Positions 8,985 to 17,318 are shown, counted from the stretch's first letter. The stretch is DNA of 64,000 nt from Fibrobacter sp. UWH6 (GCF_900142465.1 NZ_FRAX01000014.1:47249-111248), one strand, 5' to 3'. Program-made: numbers and translations. The notes: generated by a model not told the origin, from the letters alone.

Positions 8985-9069
8985 GATTTATGAATTATAA
9001 ATTATGAGATTTAGTTTGGCGCCTACGGCGCGATTATTAATCTCGTACCTCGTAATTTGTAATTCGTAA
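8985..9069. repeat. AT-rich imperfect palindrome between rph and pheA
   Basis: Left arm of AATTATGA/AATTATAAATTATGAGATT type, GC-rich centre GGCGCCTACGGCGCG, and right arm AATCTCGTACCTCG followed by TAATTTGTAATTCGTAATTA. The arms are roughly inverted. A related half-unit lies at 43746-43784. Confidence 0.5.
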
Positions 9070-9921
9070 TTAGAACTTAAGCGTTTCTACGACGCCTTTC
9101 TTGAAGGTGCCAAGGATGTACACGAAGCTGGTGTAGTTTTTGAGTTCTGCCAAGGCGGCCTGAGCGTTCTCGTCCTTGATGTTTGCTTCAAAGGAAACGT
9201 GGAAGATGTAACCCCAGGGTTTATCGGGGTGGGGGCGGCTTTCGCAACGGGTCAAGTTCAGACCTCGCTTGGCGAAACAGCCCAGGGCGTTGTAGAGGGC
9301 GCCTACGGCCTTGTCGTCGGCCAGTTCGAAAAGGATGGTGGTCTTGGCGTTCTCGCTTTCGGTGAAGTCTGCGGGAGTTTTCTGGATAGCGTAGAAGCGG
9401 GTGAAGTTGGTTCCCTTCAGGTTTTCGAGGCCAGCCTTCAGAATGTCCAGATTGTAAATCTTGGCGGCGTATGCGCTGGCGATGGCGCCTTCGTCGCGGT
9501 TACCGCGGGCGGCCAGTTCTTCGGCAGAACCTGCGGTATCGAATGCAGGGATTGCCTTGATCTGGGGGTTTTCTGCAAAGAAGTGTGAGCACTGGGCCAG
9601 AGCCTGGGGGTGGCTGTAGACGCGCTTCAAGTCTTCAACTTTTACGCCGGGCATAACGCAAAGGGTGTGCTCGATGCGGAGCATGACTTCGCCAACGATG
9701 CGGTGACGCCACTTGTAAAGCAGGTCGTAGTTCGCTTCGATGGAACCTGCCGTAGAATTTTCGATAGGGATTGCACCGCCGTCGGCTTCACCAGTTTCAA
9801 TGGCCTGGTAAATTTCTTCGAAAGTGTCCATGGGCAAAGTTTCGATGTCTTCGCCAAAAAGGTAGTGGGCTGCGCAATCGCTGTATGCGCCCTTGCGGCC
9901 TTGGAATGCAATTTTCTTCAT
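9070..9921 (-). CDS. pheA: Prephenate dehydratase (single-function, with ACT domain)
   Basis: Converts prephenate to phenylpyruvate in phenylalanine synthesis. The 283 residues show KIAFQGRKGAYSDCAA at the N-terminus, PIENSTAGSI (about 57), the YSHPQALAQC region, and GTNFTRFYAI with the catalytic Thr-Arg-Phe (about 175). The C-terminal part is an ACT regulatory domain containing ESRPHPDKPWGYIFHV, the site used for phenylalanine feedback in this family. There is no chorismate mutase domain. An NlpC/P60 gene follows 41 bp from it in the opposite 5'-3' order on the same strand, upstream of pheA. Confidence 0.93.
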   Translation of the reverse strand: MKKIAFQGRKGAYSDCAAHYLFGEDIETLPMDTFEEIYQAIETGEADGGAIPIENSTAGSIEANYDLLYKWRHRIVGEVMLRIEHTLCVMPGVKVEDLKRVYSHPQALAQCSHFFAENPQIKAIPAFDTAGSAEELAARGNRDEGAIASAYAAKIYNLDILKAGLENLKGTNFTRFYAIQKTPADFTESENAKTTILFELADDKAVGALYNALGCFAKRGLNLTRCESRPHPDKPWGYIFHVSFEANIKDENAQAALAELKNYTSFVYILGTFKKGVVETLKF

Positions 9922-9962
9922 GACGTTAAGTTAGAAAATTTGCGGTTCCTGTTGCGAACCCC

Positions 9963-10616
9963 CTATTTAAAACGCTTGGCTCCCTTGTACTTGGGACTCC
10001 AGTATTTGTCGTTCATGGGGCTGATCATTACGCCCTTGCTGGTGCTGGCGTGGGTAAACCGGTCGCCGCTCATGTAGATGCCGATGTGGCTGATGCCCCA
10101 GAAGTCTCCGAAGAAGACCAGGTCTCCTTCCTTCAGGTCGCCGCGGCTCACCTTCTTGCCGCGTTCATCCTTGTAGATGCCTTCGGCGTTATGTTTGAGG
10201 GCGATGCCGTAAAGCTCCTTGTAGATGACCATGACGTAGCCGGAACAGTCGATGCCCGATTTGCTGGTGCCGCCCAGTTTGTAGCGGGTTCCCAACCAGG
10301 GCTTGATGACCCCTTCTAGGGTGGTTGCCTTCTTGGGGGTGGCGCGTGCTACTTCTTTCTTGTTGATGGCGGCGTGGGCCTTGGCCGAGGAATTCTGACG
10401 AGGCGGTTTTACCGTGTCTTGGGGAGTTGTTGCTGCTGTTGCGACAACTGCAGGTTCAGAGGTGGTCTGTGGGGCTGGCTGCTGAGCCTGCACTGTTCTA
10501 GCGGGCTTGTAGCCTCCAATCCGCCGATCGTATCCAGTACGAACAGGAAAGGAGCAAGCCGAAAGGAATGCCAGGGTTAAAGCAAGAAATAGAATATTTC
10601 TCAGGAGAGCCATCAA
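9963..10616 (-). CDS. NlpC/P60 family lipoprotein (cell-wall peptidase)
   Basis: Probable murein endopeptidase similar to MepS/Spr. The first 22 residues are a lipoprotein signal (LALTLAFLSACSFP). A low-complexity Pro/Thr/Ala/Gln region follows to about residue 90. The catalytic domain spans about 98-217: KLGGTSKSGIDCSGY with the nucleophile Cys, SHIGIYM with the catalytic His, and a later THAST His. GDLVFFGD is also typical. It probably cuts peptidoglycan stem peptides at the outer membrane. A second Met lies one codon after the first and could equally be the start. bioB lies just upstream on the same strand. Confidence 0.9.
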   Translation of the reverse strand: MMALLRNILFLALTLAFLSACSFPVRTGYDRRIGGYKPARTVQAQQPAPQTTSEPAVVATAATTPQDTVKPPRQNSSAKAHAAINKKEVARATPKKATTLEGVIKPWLGTRYKLGGTSKSGIDCSGYVMVIYKELYGIALKHNAEGIYKDERGKKVSRGDLKEGDLVFFGDFWGISHIGIYMSGDRFTHASTSKGVMISPMNDKYWSPKYKGAKRFK

Positions 10617-10637
10617 GCGAAATCTAAATATTTTTCG

Positions 10638-11612
10638 CTAGTCCAGGAATCCGTGAGGTTCGAATCCGAGGCTCTTTACCAATTCGAAATCGGTGGCGCT
10701 GTTGACTCCGGCGGTGGTCAGCATGTCGTCGGTGATGGTGGCGTTGGCTCCGCTCTTGAATGCCTTTGTACCGTAATCGCCTAGAACGCCGCGGCCACCT
10801 GCCAAACGCAAATATGCCTTGGGATTGATAAAGCGATAGATGGCGACGATTCTGCAGAATTCGTCGTTGGTCATCTTGGGCAGATTTTCGAAAGGAGTTC
10901 CCGGAATGGCGTTCAACACGTTGATGGGGGTGGACTTGGCACCCAGTTCGCGGATGTCGATGCACATGTCGATGCGGTCTTCCATGGTTTCGCCAAGGCC
11001 CATGATTCCGCCGCTGCAAATTTCAAGGCCTGCGGCTACGGCATTCTGCAACACTCCGATTTTGTCATCGTAAGTGTGGGTGGTGCAAACGTCAGGGAAA
11101 TGACGGCGGTAAGTTTCCAGATTATTATGGAAACGGGAAAGGCCCGCTGCCTTCAATTGATCAAACTGCTCGCGGTTCAGAAGACCGCTGCTGAGGCAAA
11201 CGCTAAGCCTGGTTTCTTTCTTGAGGCGACGAATGGTTTCGCAAATCTGTTCTACGTCATTCTTGGTGAGAGTTCTGCCGGAGGTGACGATAGAATAGCG
11301 GGGGATGCCTGCGGCTTCCTTCTTCTTTGCGTCGGCTACGATTTCGTCGGCGCTGAGCAACTTGTATTCCGGAGCGCCGGTGTGGTAGTAGCTGGACTGT
11401 GCGCAGTACTTGCAGTTTTCGGAACAGCGACCGCTGCGGGCGTTGACGATGGAGCAGAAGTCGAAATCGTTGCCGTGGAGTTTTTCGCGGATTTCGTTGG
11501 CGGCAGCGGTCAATTCTTCCAGGTCAGCGTCAAGTAGCTTGATGGCATCTTCACGGGTGGTAACGTAACCATCATTCAAAATCTTGTTTTTCAGTTCCTG
11601 GACGAAAGACAT
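10638..11612 (-). CDS. bioB: Biotin synthase
   Basis: Radical SAM enzyme that inserts sulfur into dethiobiotin. The 324-residue product has the SAM cluster motif CSENCKYC (about 63-70), then YSIVTSGR, CLSSGLL, HNNLET, THTYDDKI, CSGGIMGLGET and PINVLNAIPGTPF. The second cluster uses conserved Cys and Arg residues that are present (CSIVNARSGRC; LAGGR near 263). An AAGGAG site precedes the ATG. No other bio gene is in the window, so it is a stand-alone gene here. The NlpC/P60 gene starts 21 bp past its stop. Confidence 0.97.
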   Translation of the reverse strand: MSFVQELKNKILNDGYVTTREDAIKLLDADLEELTAAANEIREKLHGNDFDFCSIVNARSGRCSENCKYCAQSSYYHTGAPEYKLLSADEIVADAKKKEAAGIPRYSIVTSGRTLTKNDVEQICETIRRLKKETRLSVCLSSGLLNREQFDQLKAAGLSRFHNNLETYRRHFPDVCTTHTYDDKIGVLQNAVAAGLEICSGGIMGLGETMEDRIDMCIDIRELGAKSTPINVLNAIPGTPFENLPKMTNDEFCRIVAIYRFINPKAYLRLAGGRGVLGDYGTKAFKSGANATITDDMLTTAGVNSATDFELVKSLGFEPHGFLD

Positions 11613-11738
11613 AAAAACTCCTTGGTTCGCGGCATGTCCCGACGGCTCAAAATATAGAAAAAGGCGAGTGTCGCGACAGAAAATTTATTTTCTGGCATGA
11701 CCTAGCCGCACTATATGCACTGGAAGAGTGCCATGTAG

Positions 11739-11760
11739 AAAAAGGCGAGCTGTGCCCGCC
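11739..11760 (-). terminator. Terminator after the PaaI thioesterase gene
   Basis: On the minus strand GGCGGGC-ACA-GCTCGCC is followed by TTTTT. Confidence 0.65.
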
Positions 11761-11797
11761 TATACTATTTCTAATGCACGGCGATAACCGCACTCTA

Positions 11798-12313
11798 TTA
11801 GAAAGAAATTTCCTTTACACCATCCTCGATGAGGTAAGGCATTTCTTCGTGCATGGTGACGCCTTCTGCAATCTTGCTCATGTCCAGATGGATGTAGTTG
11901 ATGTCGCCATCGGCAAGGACGGTTCCGCTCATATCCATGATGCTGGCGTGGGTGATAAAGAATAGGGGAGTGATCTTTACGATCTCGCCGCGGCCGATCA
12001 ACTGTTCGCCATAGGGAACGGGTTTGCGGTACTTGGTTTCAAGGGACATGGTGACGCCCCAGATAGATTCGTCGCCGCCTTCCTTGGCCCACACGGCGCG
12101 AAGTCCCATTTCGTCTAGCATGGCGGTAATGAGGCCTCCATGAACGCGACCGGGATAACTCTGATGCTGTTCGCGATACTGGAACAGACTCATGACGCTT
12201 CCGTCTTCCATATTGTAGAACGGAGCGCGGACCCCGTATTCGTTGTCCAGTCCGCACATCATGCACATCTTGCTGTTGTGCTGCTTGCTAACCACTTTGA
12301 TGATGTTACTCAT
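11798..12313 (-). CDS. PaaI/YbgC-type hotdog thioesterase
   Basis: A 171-residue single-domain acyl-CoA thioesterase candidate. HGGLITAMLDEMG (about 58-70) carries the family HGG motif and the acidic residue on the hotdog helix. The opening CMMCGLDNEYGV is typical of the PaaI-related subgroup. TMSLETKYRKPVPYGE and GRGEIV are further fold features. The substrate cannot be read from sequence. It lies 25 bp downstream of the amidotransferase gene on the same strand and may share its transcript. A terminator follows. Confidence 0.85.
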   Translation of the reverse strand: MSNIIKVVSKQHNSKMCMMCGLDNEYGVRAPFYNMEDGSVMSLFQYREQHQSYPGRVHGGLITAMLDEMGLRAVWAKEGGDESIWGVTMSLETKYRKPVPYGEQLIGRGEIVKITPLFFITHASIMDMSGTVLADGDINYIHLDMSKIAEGVTMHEEMPYLIEDGVKEISF

Positions 12314-12338
12314 TCTAAAACTCCGTATCCTGTTGCGA

Positions 12339-13016
12339 TTACTTTTTGGCCAACATAAAATCCAGTATCTTTACCAGGGTGTCGTTGTTCTTGCCGATGT
12401 TTTCGGCGCATGTTTTTCGGATGTCCTCGACGCTCTGAACGTACTTGCAACCGGATGCCGATTCAATTTCTTCGGCCCCGTTTTTCAACATGCTTTCCAT
12501 AGATTCCAAGGTGGTTTCCAGATGGAACTGCAATGCCAATGCGCTGCCCAGGCGGAATGCCTGACGGGGGCATGCTTCGCTACGGGCCAAGGCTACGGCC
12601 TGTTTGGGAATGTCAAACGTTTCGCCATGCCAATGGAATGCTGTCATAGATTCGGACATTCCGTTTTCCCATTCCACGGGGAACCAACCGATTTCCTTTT
12701 CGGGGCTTCTGCGGATGGCGGCACCGAAAGCGCTGGCAATCATCTGTGCGCCCAGACAGATGCCGAGAATGGGCTTGCCCAACTGAACCATGTCGCGACA
12801 CAGTTCCTTTTCACGAACGAAATAAGGATAGTCGGCTTCGTCCAGGACGCTCATGGGACCGCCCATCATGATGGCGAAATCCACTTCGTCTTCGTGGGGA
12901 ATCCTGTCACCGGCGTAGAGACGGACTACATGAACTTTATGACCCTTGGCCTGCAAATAGGGGAGAATGGCTCCCGGGCCTTCGTATTCCACGTGCTGAA
13001 AAATATAGACGTCCAT
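12339..13016 (-). CDS. Class I glutamine amidotransferase (GMP-synthase-like)
   Basis: The domain is complete: MMGGPMSVLDE (about 50), the nucleophile Cys in GICLGAQMIASAFG (about 86), and the catalytic His/Glu in LQFHLETT (about 165). FHWHGETFDIP and QAFRLGSALALQFH are typical of stand-alone GATase1 proteins annotated as GMP synthase-like. It lacks a synthetase partner, so the acceptor is unknown. The frame is open to 13133, but AAAGG precedes ATG 13016 (MDVYIFQHVEYEGPG), which gives the usual N-terminus (225 aa). The PaaI gene follows. Confidence 0.85.
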   Translation of the reverse strand: MDVYIFQHVEYEGPGAILPYLQAKGHKVHVVRLYAGDRIPHEDEVDFAIMMGGPMSVLDEADYPYFVREKELCRDMVQLGKPILGICLGAQMIASAFGAAIRRSPEKEIGWFPVEWENGMSESMTAFHWHGETFDIPKQAVALARSEACPRQAFRLGSALALQFHLETTLESMESMLKNGAEEIESASGCKYVQSVEDIRKTCAENIGKNNDTLVKILDFMLAKK

Positions 13017-13157
13017 AAAAATACCTTTGACCGAAATATAATAAACGCCTGTAATGTCAAAAATTAAAAGCAGGATTCCGAATAGTTCAATTGCATTTGT
13101 CTGTTGGAGGAGTAGAGCGTGTCTATGGTACAAGAACCATTGGTGGAAACATTGACA

Positions 13158-13289
13158 TTATTTTTTTTCGGAGAGACTTGATTCGTATCTCTCCTGAATA
13201 TCTTCGCAATAGTCTAAAATTGACTCTCTGATATAGCTCTTGATTTTGTTTAAGCTAAGCCCTGTTTGGAATTTCTGAATGAAAACCTG
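13158..13289 (-). pseudogene. Possible C-terminal remnant of an unknown gene
   Basis: After a TAG at 13290-13292 the minus strand stays open for 43 codons to TAA at 13158. It reads QVFIQKFQTGLSLNKIKSYI and then an acidic end with DYCEDIQERYE. There is no start codon near the beginning. The composition looks protein-like and AT-rich. It could be the tail of a lost gene at the edge of the thrS-linked island, or chance. Confidence 0.3.
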
Positions 13290-13330
13290 CTAACATGATT
13301 GACGAAGGGTAAAGGTAGTTAATGAAATGC

Positions 13331-13365
13331 AAAAAGTCCCCGAGGCGTAACCTCGAGGACTTTTT
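13331..13365 (-). terminator. Strong terminator beyond the thrS remnant
   Basis: GTCCCCGAGG / CCTCGAGGAC stem flanked by AAAAA and TTTTT, so it can work in both directions. It sits just past the truncated thrS copy and is probably the original thrS terminator. Confidence 0.85.
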
Positions 13366-13928
13366 AATGTCAGAGTCGCGACGGATGCCGCGGCTTTCAC
13401 TTGCGTTGATTAGCGAACAACCTTGCGGTCGTCTTCGGTCATAGCGAGGAATTCTGCGACGGTCATCTGACCCTTGTCACCTTCCTTACGCTTGTTCACA
13501 GAAACGACGCCTTCGTTCATTTCCTTCTCGCCAACGATGATCTTGTACGGAACCTTCTGGAGTTCGCACTGACGGAACTTGTAGCCCAGCTTTTCGTTGG
13601 ATTCGTCGATGTCGCAGCGGACGCCGGCGTTCACCAGTTCGCGTTCCACCTTGTGGGCGTATTCAGCGAACTTTTCGGAAATCGGGAGGACGCGTGCCTG
13701 GACCGGAGCGAGCCAAAGCGGGAAGTCACCCATGAATTCTTCGATGAGGATGCCCAGGAAGCGTTCGATGGAACCCACGGCTGCACGGTGCAGCATAACG
13801 GGGATGTGCTTCTGGTTGTCCTTACCCACATATTCAGCACCAAGGCGCTGGGGCAGGTTGAAGTCCACCTGGATGGTACCGCACTGCCAATCACGGCTGA
13901 GGGAATCCTTCAAGGTGAATTCAAGCTG

Positions 13929-14007
13929 GACGCCGATGGCGTCCGCTGCTGCCCTCGGTCATGCCGAAATGCAAGCATTTCGTCGCGACGCTCGGTTTGC
14001 AAGCTTT
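13929..14007. repeat. 79-bp palindrome-led insertion element, copy 1
   Basis: Compared with intact thrS, about 80 extra bases follow TTCAAGCT. They begin GACGCCGATGGCGTC, contain CTCGGTCATGCC and GTCGCGAC, and end CAAGCTTTT. The length is not a multiple of three, so it breaks the reading frame. CAAGCT occurs on both sides, possibly a target duplication. Confidence 0.8.
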
Positions 14008-14184
14008 TCGGGCCGTAGAAGGCGCCTTCGCCCGGGTTCAGAATGTAGTCGAGGCCAGCAAGCTTGGTGGCTTCTTCGAGAGCGGCTTCTGCCTTGTCCC
14101 AAAGTTCGTCAGAACCAACGCGGCGTTCCGGACGGGTAGAGAACTTCACCACGATGGAATCAAAACCGAAGTCGTGGTAGATTT

Positions 14185-14263
14185 GACGCCTTCGGCGTCC
14201 GTGGCTGCGCTCGGTCATGCCAGTCTGCAAGCAGCCTGTCGCGACACTCGCTTGCACACTTTT
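14185..14263. repeat. 79-bp palindrome-led insertion element, copy 2
   Basis: Same length, orientation and plan as copy 1: GACGCCTTCGGCGTC, CTCGGTCATGCC, GTCGCGAC and a terminal CACTTTT. It is inserted after GTAGATTT of the thrS remnant; a short TTT run flanks it. The variable middle (between CATGCC and GTCGCGAC) differs from copy 1 but forms its own small palindrome in each. Confidence 0.8.
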
Positions 14264-14311
14264 CCTTCACGAGAGCGCAGAAGTCAGCCACTTCGCTGGC
14301 GATTATTTTGA

Positions 14312-14439
14312 GCGTTCCCCACTTCGTGGGTCGGGCTATATTCTGGGGGTGATCGGCTGCGCTTACGCTTGCCACTCACCTCCCAGAACCAAGCCTCGCT
14401 CCGCGAGTCTTGTCCCCAAGGGGTCACTATCCCTAACGC
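14312..14439. repeat. 128-bp GCGTT...AACGC element, copy 1
   Basis: Begins GCGTTCCCCACTTCGTGGG and ends ACTATCCCTAACGC, so the ends are inverted GCGTT/AACGC. Inside are short hairpins (CCCACTTCGTGGG, GCCTCGCTCCGCGAG). It starts where thrS homology ends. A second member is at 20043-20159 beside the intact thrS. I recall similar GGCGTTCCCC...TATCCCTAACGC repeats in other gut and rumen bacteria; their function is unknown. Confidence 0.75.
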
Positions 14440-14463
14440 AGATGCCGAAATATTTTTCTGAAT

Positions 14464-15027
14464 TTACAATTCTTCAACATAACAGAGAATATAGTATCGC
14501 TCTTTTTCTGTAAGCGGACCGTTTTTCTTCTTTACTTCTTTTATTATTGCGTTTTTGAATTTGTTGTTGAATTGTTTTAATAAGTATTCTTTGGCCTTTT
14601 TTGCCTTTTCATTACTATGAGGAATCCATATGTCTGCAATAATGACTGCATGTTTGGAATATCCTTTGGTTTCCTCATCAATATTAATATTCTTCCAGTT
14701 GTTTCTTATTCTTTTCAAATCAGATTCAACGGAATCAATTTTGTTTTTGCTGTTTATTCTTTTCGCTTCAACTAGATAAAGTTTTTTCGCTTTTCTACTT
14801 ATAATTAGAGAATCAAAGTGTTCTTTCTTATTGGACTTACTATTTTCTATCGGAACTTCTTGCCATATAACTAAATCTTTTTCAGCGGCTATATTGTAGA
14901 AACAGCTGCAAAAATTAAAAGTTAGATTTCGTTCTGTAAACCCGGTAGAACCAAACGATGGATAGTAGTTATCCAATATTTTTTCATATCGTTCTACAGT
15001 CTTATTTATTACTTTGTCTAAATTCAT
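14464..15027 (-). CDS. Hypothetical protein with PD-(D/E)XK nuclease-like motif
   Basis: A 187-residue Lys-rich protein encoded in visibly AT-rich DNA, unlike the surrounding core genes. An AAGGAG site lies six bases before the ATG. The centre reads EHFDSLIISRKAKKLYLVEAKR (residues about 69-90 as shown by its key Asp, and the Glu-Ala-Lys on the next strand), the pattern of a PD-(D/E)XK fold active site. The Asp, Glu and Lys are in suitable spacing. No other domain is seen. It could be a restriction-like nuclease or a non-catalytic relative. It is the last gene of a three-gene minus-strand run in the island. Confidence 0.6.
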   Translation of the reverse strand: MNLDKVINKTVERYEKILDNYYPSFGSTGFTERNLTFNFCSCFYNIAAEKDLVIWQEVPIENSKSNKKEHFDSLIISRKAKKLYLVEAKRINSKNKIDSVESDLKRIRNNWKNINIDEETKGYSKHAVIIADIWIPHSNEKAKKAKEYLLKQFNNKFKNAIIKEVKKKNGPLTEKERYYILCYVEEL

Positions 15028-15050
15028 TTTTTACTCCTTGATAATTACCA

Positions 15051-16352
15051 TTAATAGCCTTCTGTGCAGTCAATTTTTTCTGTTCCGACCCGACCATCAG
15101 TACACTTGAAATATCCGACAAGCTCTCCCTTGCGGAATTTTCCTGATCCGGCTAACTTTCCATTCTCGAAATAGACCTTGGAAACTCCGTCCATTACGCC
15201 ATCTTTGTAAGTGTTTGTTCTATACAGTTTTCCTGATGAGTAATAACCTTTTTCTATTCCGCTAACCTTACCGTACTTAAAAGGCGTTTCCCAATTAAGG
15301 ACTCCGTTTTCATAGTATTGCTTTTCAATGCCCTCCTGCATATCATTTTTATAAGGCGTTTCAAAAAGCAATGAGCCACGTTGATAGAACTGTTTACCAA
15401 GACCGTCCCTTTTCCCTTTTATGAGCGGTAATGTATATTTAAGTTCCCCGGAGTCGTAAAATCCCTTTTCCACGCCAACTTTCACAGCATTCGTTCCATA
15501 TTTATGTGTATATGGCGTAATTGCTTTTAGGTTTCCAGATTCATAGAACCAATTTTCTTGTAAGGAACTGTCACTTGTAGGCGATGGATAAATCATCCGA
15601 GAACGAACTGATCCGTCGTCGTAAAATCTCTTGAGAGAATCCAATTCCCATGCAATCCTTCTCTGTACATTTATTTCACGGGTCTCGGTTTTTCCGTCTA
15701 CTTGTCTGCGAACCTGCACGGTGGCGACAGAACCGATTTCGCCCATCAGCAACCTATAAACCTCACTAAAGGCCCCCTGCGCCTTCTTTCCGTCTATGGA
15801 CAGGAGTATGTCGTCATAACATAGTTTGTCTGCTTCATGTTTACATTCTTCTGGATGTATAAACCACTTGTCGTTCCATCCGCTTAACGCTCCGTCAGCT
15901 TTCTCTAAAGATTTTACTTTCCAAAAGTTTCCGTCTTTTTCGATATCGCTGGCCAAAAGGCCGTAGTTACGCGCAGAACGATATTCGTAGCGAGGAATCA
16001 CGTAATTGCAATTTTTAAAGATCCGTGAATATTCCACATCGGCTCGATAATAAGAAACTCGTTGAAAAGTGCAGTTGTCTGGACTGGGAGGATATTCTAG
16101 TCTTACAATTCCGTTTAGTTCTTCGTTGGAGCATTCTGCCACGATGGCAAGATGTTCTCCCCAATAAACTTTCAAATATTTAGCGTTTTCGGGAATATTC
16201 GTCTCCTCATCAGAAACTGTGATTCCGTTACAGACATAGACTCCTTCGCTCTCTTCTTGAACATTTTGGCATATCGTGCCAAATACAGCTCCAGACATTC
16301 CAAAAATCAACAAAGTAATTTTCGAAATGGATTTATTTAGAAAGCAACTCAC
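15051..16352 (-). CDS. Exported PDZ-like protein with YwqK/MORN-type repeats
   Basis: The N-terminus is a signal peptide or anchor (ISKITLLIFGMSGAVFG). Residues about 175-220 (CYDDILLSIDGKKAQG ... ATVQVRRQVDG) resemble a PDZ domain. From about 230 to 420 there are at least seven repeats of the type Y-x-x-G-x-L-x-x-x-x-x-Y-x-x-G-x-x-x-G, as in YwqK-family proteins (FYESGNLKAITPY, FYDSGELKYTLPL, YYENGVLNWETPF). Several Cys pairs suggest an oxidising compartment. The frame opens at 16358, but AGGAG with a six-base gap points to GTG 16352. It overlaps the upstream gene. AT-rich, probably acquired. Function unknown. Confidence 0.65.
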   Translation of the reverse strand: MSCFLNKSISKITLLIFGMSGAVFGTICQNVQEESEGVYVCNGITVSDEETNIPENAKYLKVYWGEHLAIVAECSNEELNGIVRLEYPPSPDNCTFQRVSYYRADVEYSRIFKNCNYVIPRYEYRSARNYGLLASDIEKDGNFWKVKSLEKADGALSGWNDKWFIHPEECKHEADKLCYDDILLSIDGKKAQGAFSEVYRLLMGEIGSVATVQVRRQVDGKTETREINVQRRIAWELDSLKRFYDDGSVRSRMIYPSPTSDSSLQENWFYESGNLKAITPYTHKYGTNAVKVGVEKGFYDSGELKYTLPLIKGKRDGLGKQFYQRGSLLFETPYKNDMQEGIEKQYYENGVLNWETPFKYGKVSGIEKGYYSSGKLYRTNTYKDGVMDGVSKVYFENGKLAGSGKFRKGELVGYFKCTDGRVGTEKIDCTEGY

Positions 16353-16794
16353 AATCATCTCCTTTTATGGTTGAAAAACTTCCGATATTGAACGTGTTGC
16401 ATTTTATTTTAACCTTTTCACTCTTTTGTAAAGAACGTAATTTGTCTGTATTATCAAGAGAAAATGCCCCCTCGACATAACAGCTAAACGGTTTTGAATC
16501 AGAGCTACGAAGAGTCACCAATAAATGATGACTTTGACTAGTCCAAAAATTAGATTCAACTTCTTCGACAGATTTTAGTTCTCCAAGTACAATCATTTTC
16601 TGACCTGATATTTTTTCTTTTAAGGCTAATTCATTGTTGTCAAGTTCATCGCATAAGGTCTCTACCGAATATTTTAAAATTTGTTCAGGTTCTATACTTT
16701 GATGAACCCACTGATATAGTTCATCTTGAATGGAATCCGCAGAGGATATTCCAAACAGAAGAAAAAGCGTCATTTTTAATGCTCTAAAGCCCAT
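16333..16794 (-). CDS. Exported tRNA_anti-like (OB-fold) protein
   Basis: A 153-residue protein with an N-terminal signal (MTLFLLFGISSADS). The core reads LCDELDNNELALKEKISGQ and continues to VLGELKSVEEV, then a strand pattern ending VKIKCNTFNIGSFSTIKGDDCELL. This matches the plan of the tRNA_anti-like OB-fold family, in which a short region of conserved hydroxyl and acidic residues precedes a five-strand barrel. Role unknown. It lacks an obvious Shine-Dalgarno site; Met at 16773 is an alternative start. It overlaps the next gene by about 20 bases and lies directly downstream of the RNA candidate at 16873-17040, so that RNA could be its leader. Confidence 0.55.
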   Translation of the reverse strand: MGFRALKMTLFLLFGISSADSIQDELYQWVHQSIEPEQILKYSVETLCDELDNNELALKEKISGQKMIVLGELKSVEEVESNFWTSQSHHLLVTLRSSDSKPFSCYVEGAFSLDNTDKLRSLQKSEKVKIKCNTFNIGSFSTIKGDDCELLSK

Positions 16795-16872
16795 TTGCGT
16801 GTTAGCCTTTTTTTGAAAATTTTTAGTCCTTTAGGGCAACCTCAAGCGGACTTGCGGCGACAATCAGCGCAT

Positions 16873-17040
16873 AAAAAAAGGCGTGGTGTCGTTGGATCCG
16901 AAGCAGAGGCCCTAGACAAAGCCTGTTCATGAATCTACAAACGACCCACGCCCCAGTGGGGGCGTGAGCATCTGCATCTTATTCTCATGAACTAAAAGAA
17001 ATTGTCTAGGTTTCTGCGTCAAGAACAAGAGCGTTGCTCT
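16873..17040 (-). ncRNA. Structured RNA candidate (6S-like or attenuator leader)
   Basis: Read on the minus strand, it has nested pairings: TTGTCTAGG (17002-17010) with CCTAGACAA (16911-16919), flanking TCTGC/GCAGA (17013-17017 / 16903-16907), then TCATGAAC/GTTCATGA (16985-16992 / 16925-16932), and an apical CACGCCCC/GGGGCGTG hairpin (16947-16966). The 3' end AACGACACCACGCC (16880-16893) can instead pair with GGCGTGGGTCGTT (16940-16952) and is followed by seven T's, giving a terminator. The apical hairpin and the terminator are mutually exclusive. The long bubbled rod resembles 6S RNA. The switchable terminator upstream of 16794 resembles an attenuator. The 5' end near 17040 is a guess from AACATTTTAG upstream. 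Confidence 0.5.
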
Positions 17041-17318
17041 ACTAAAATGTTATTTCGTTTTCTATGTGCTTATAAAAACTCCATTTATTATGTTTTTAAA
17101 TATATATAAAATCATAAAGTTCAGTTTCTTTCATTGGCTGCAGAACCGTTCTTATTTTGCAATTTCCATTGAAAACTGTCGAAATACTGTAGCTGAATAG
17201 CCCTTTTAATTGAAAAAAGATGGTGAAAAAGGGCTTTTTATGGTGTTTCAAATCAATCAGCGGGGGGACATTGTTGGCGTTTTTGAAGAAAAAATGTATT
17301 TTAAGGGCGAGGATTTTT

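Larger units (their letters stand above)
13410..14305 (-). pseudogene. thrS: Truncated, interrupted second copy of the thrS 3' part
   Basis: This matches the last ~245 codons of the intact thrS at 17998-18735 (catalytic-core end plus the whole anticodon-binding domain). It is near-identical over most of its length but clearly diverged in the final ~50 codons (for example EKEMNEGVVSVNKRK against EKEMAEGKVAVNKRK). It is broken by two insertions of about 79 bp (13929-14007 and 14185-14263) that shift the frame. The 5' two-thirds of the gene are absent; homology stops at about 14305, just before a 128-bp repeat. It cannot make a synthetase. The minus-strand order is intact thrS, island, this remnant, terminator, consistent with an integration or duplication at thrS. 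Confidence 0.92.

Noticed and set aside
11650..11752. Direct repeat TAGAAAAAGGCGAG in the bioB/PaaI gap
   Set aside because: The second copy is part of the terminator; the first is only partial and does not form a hairpin.
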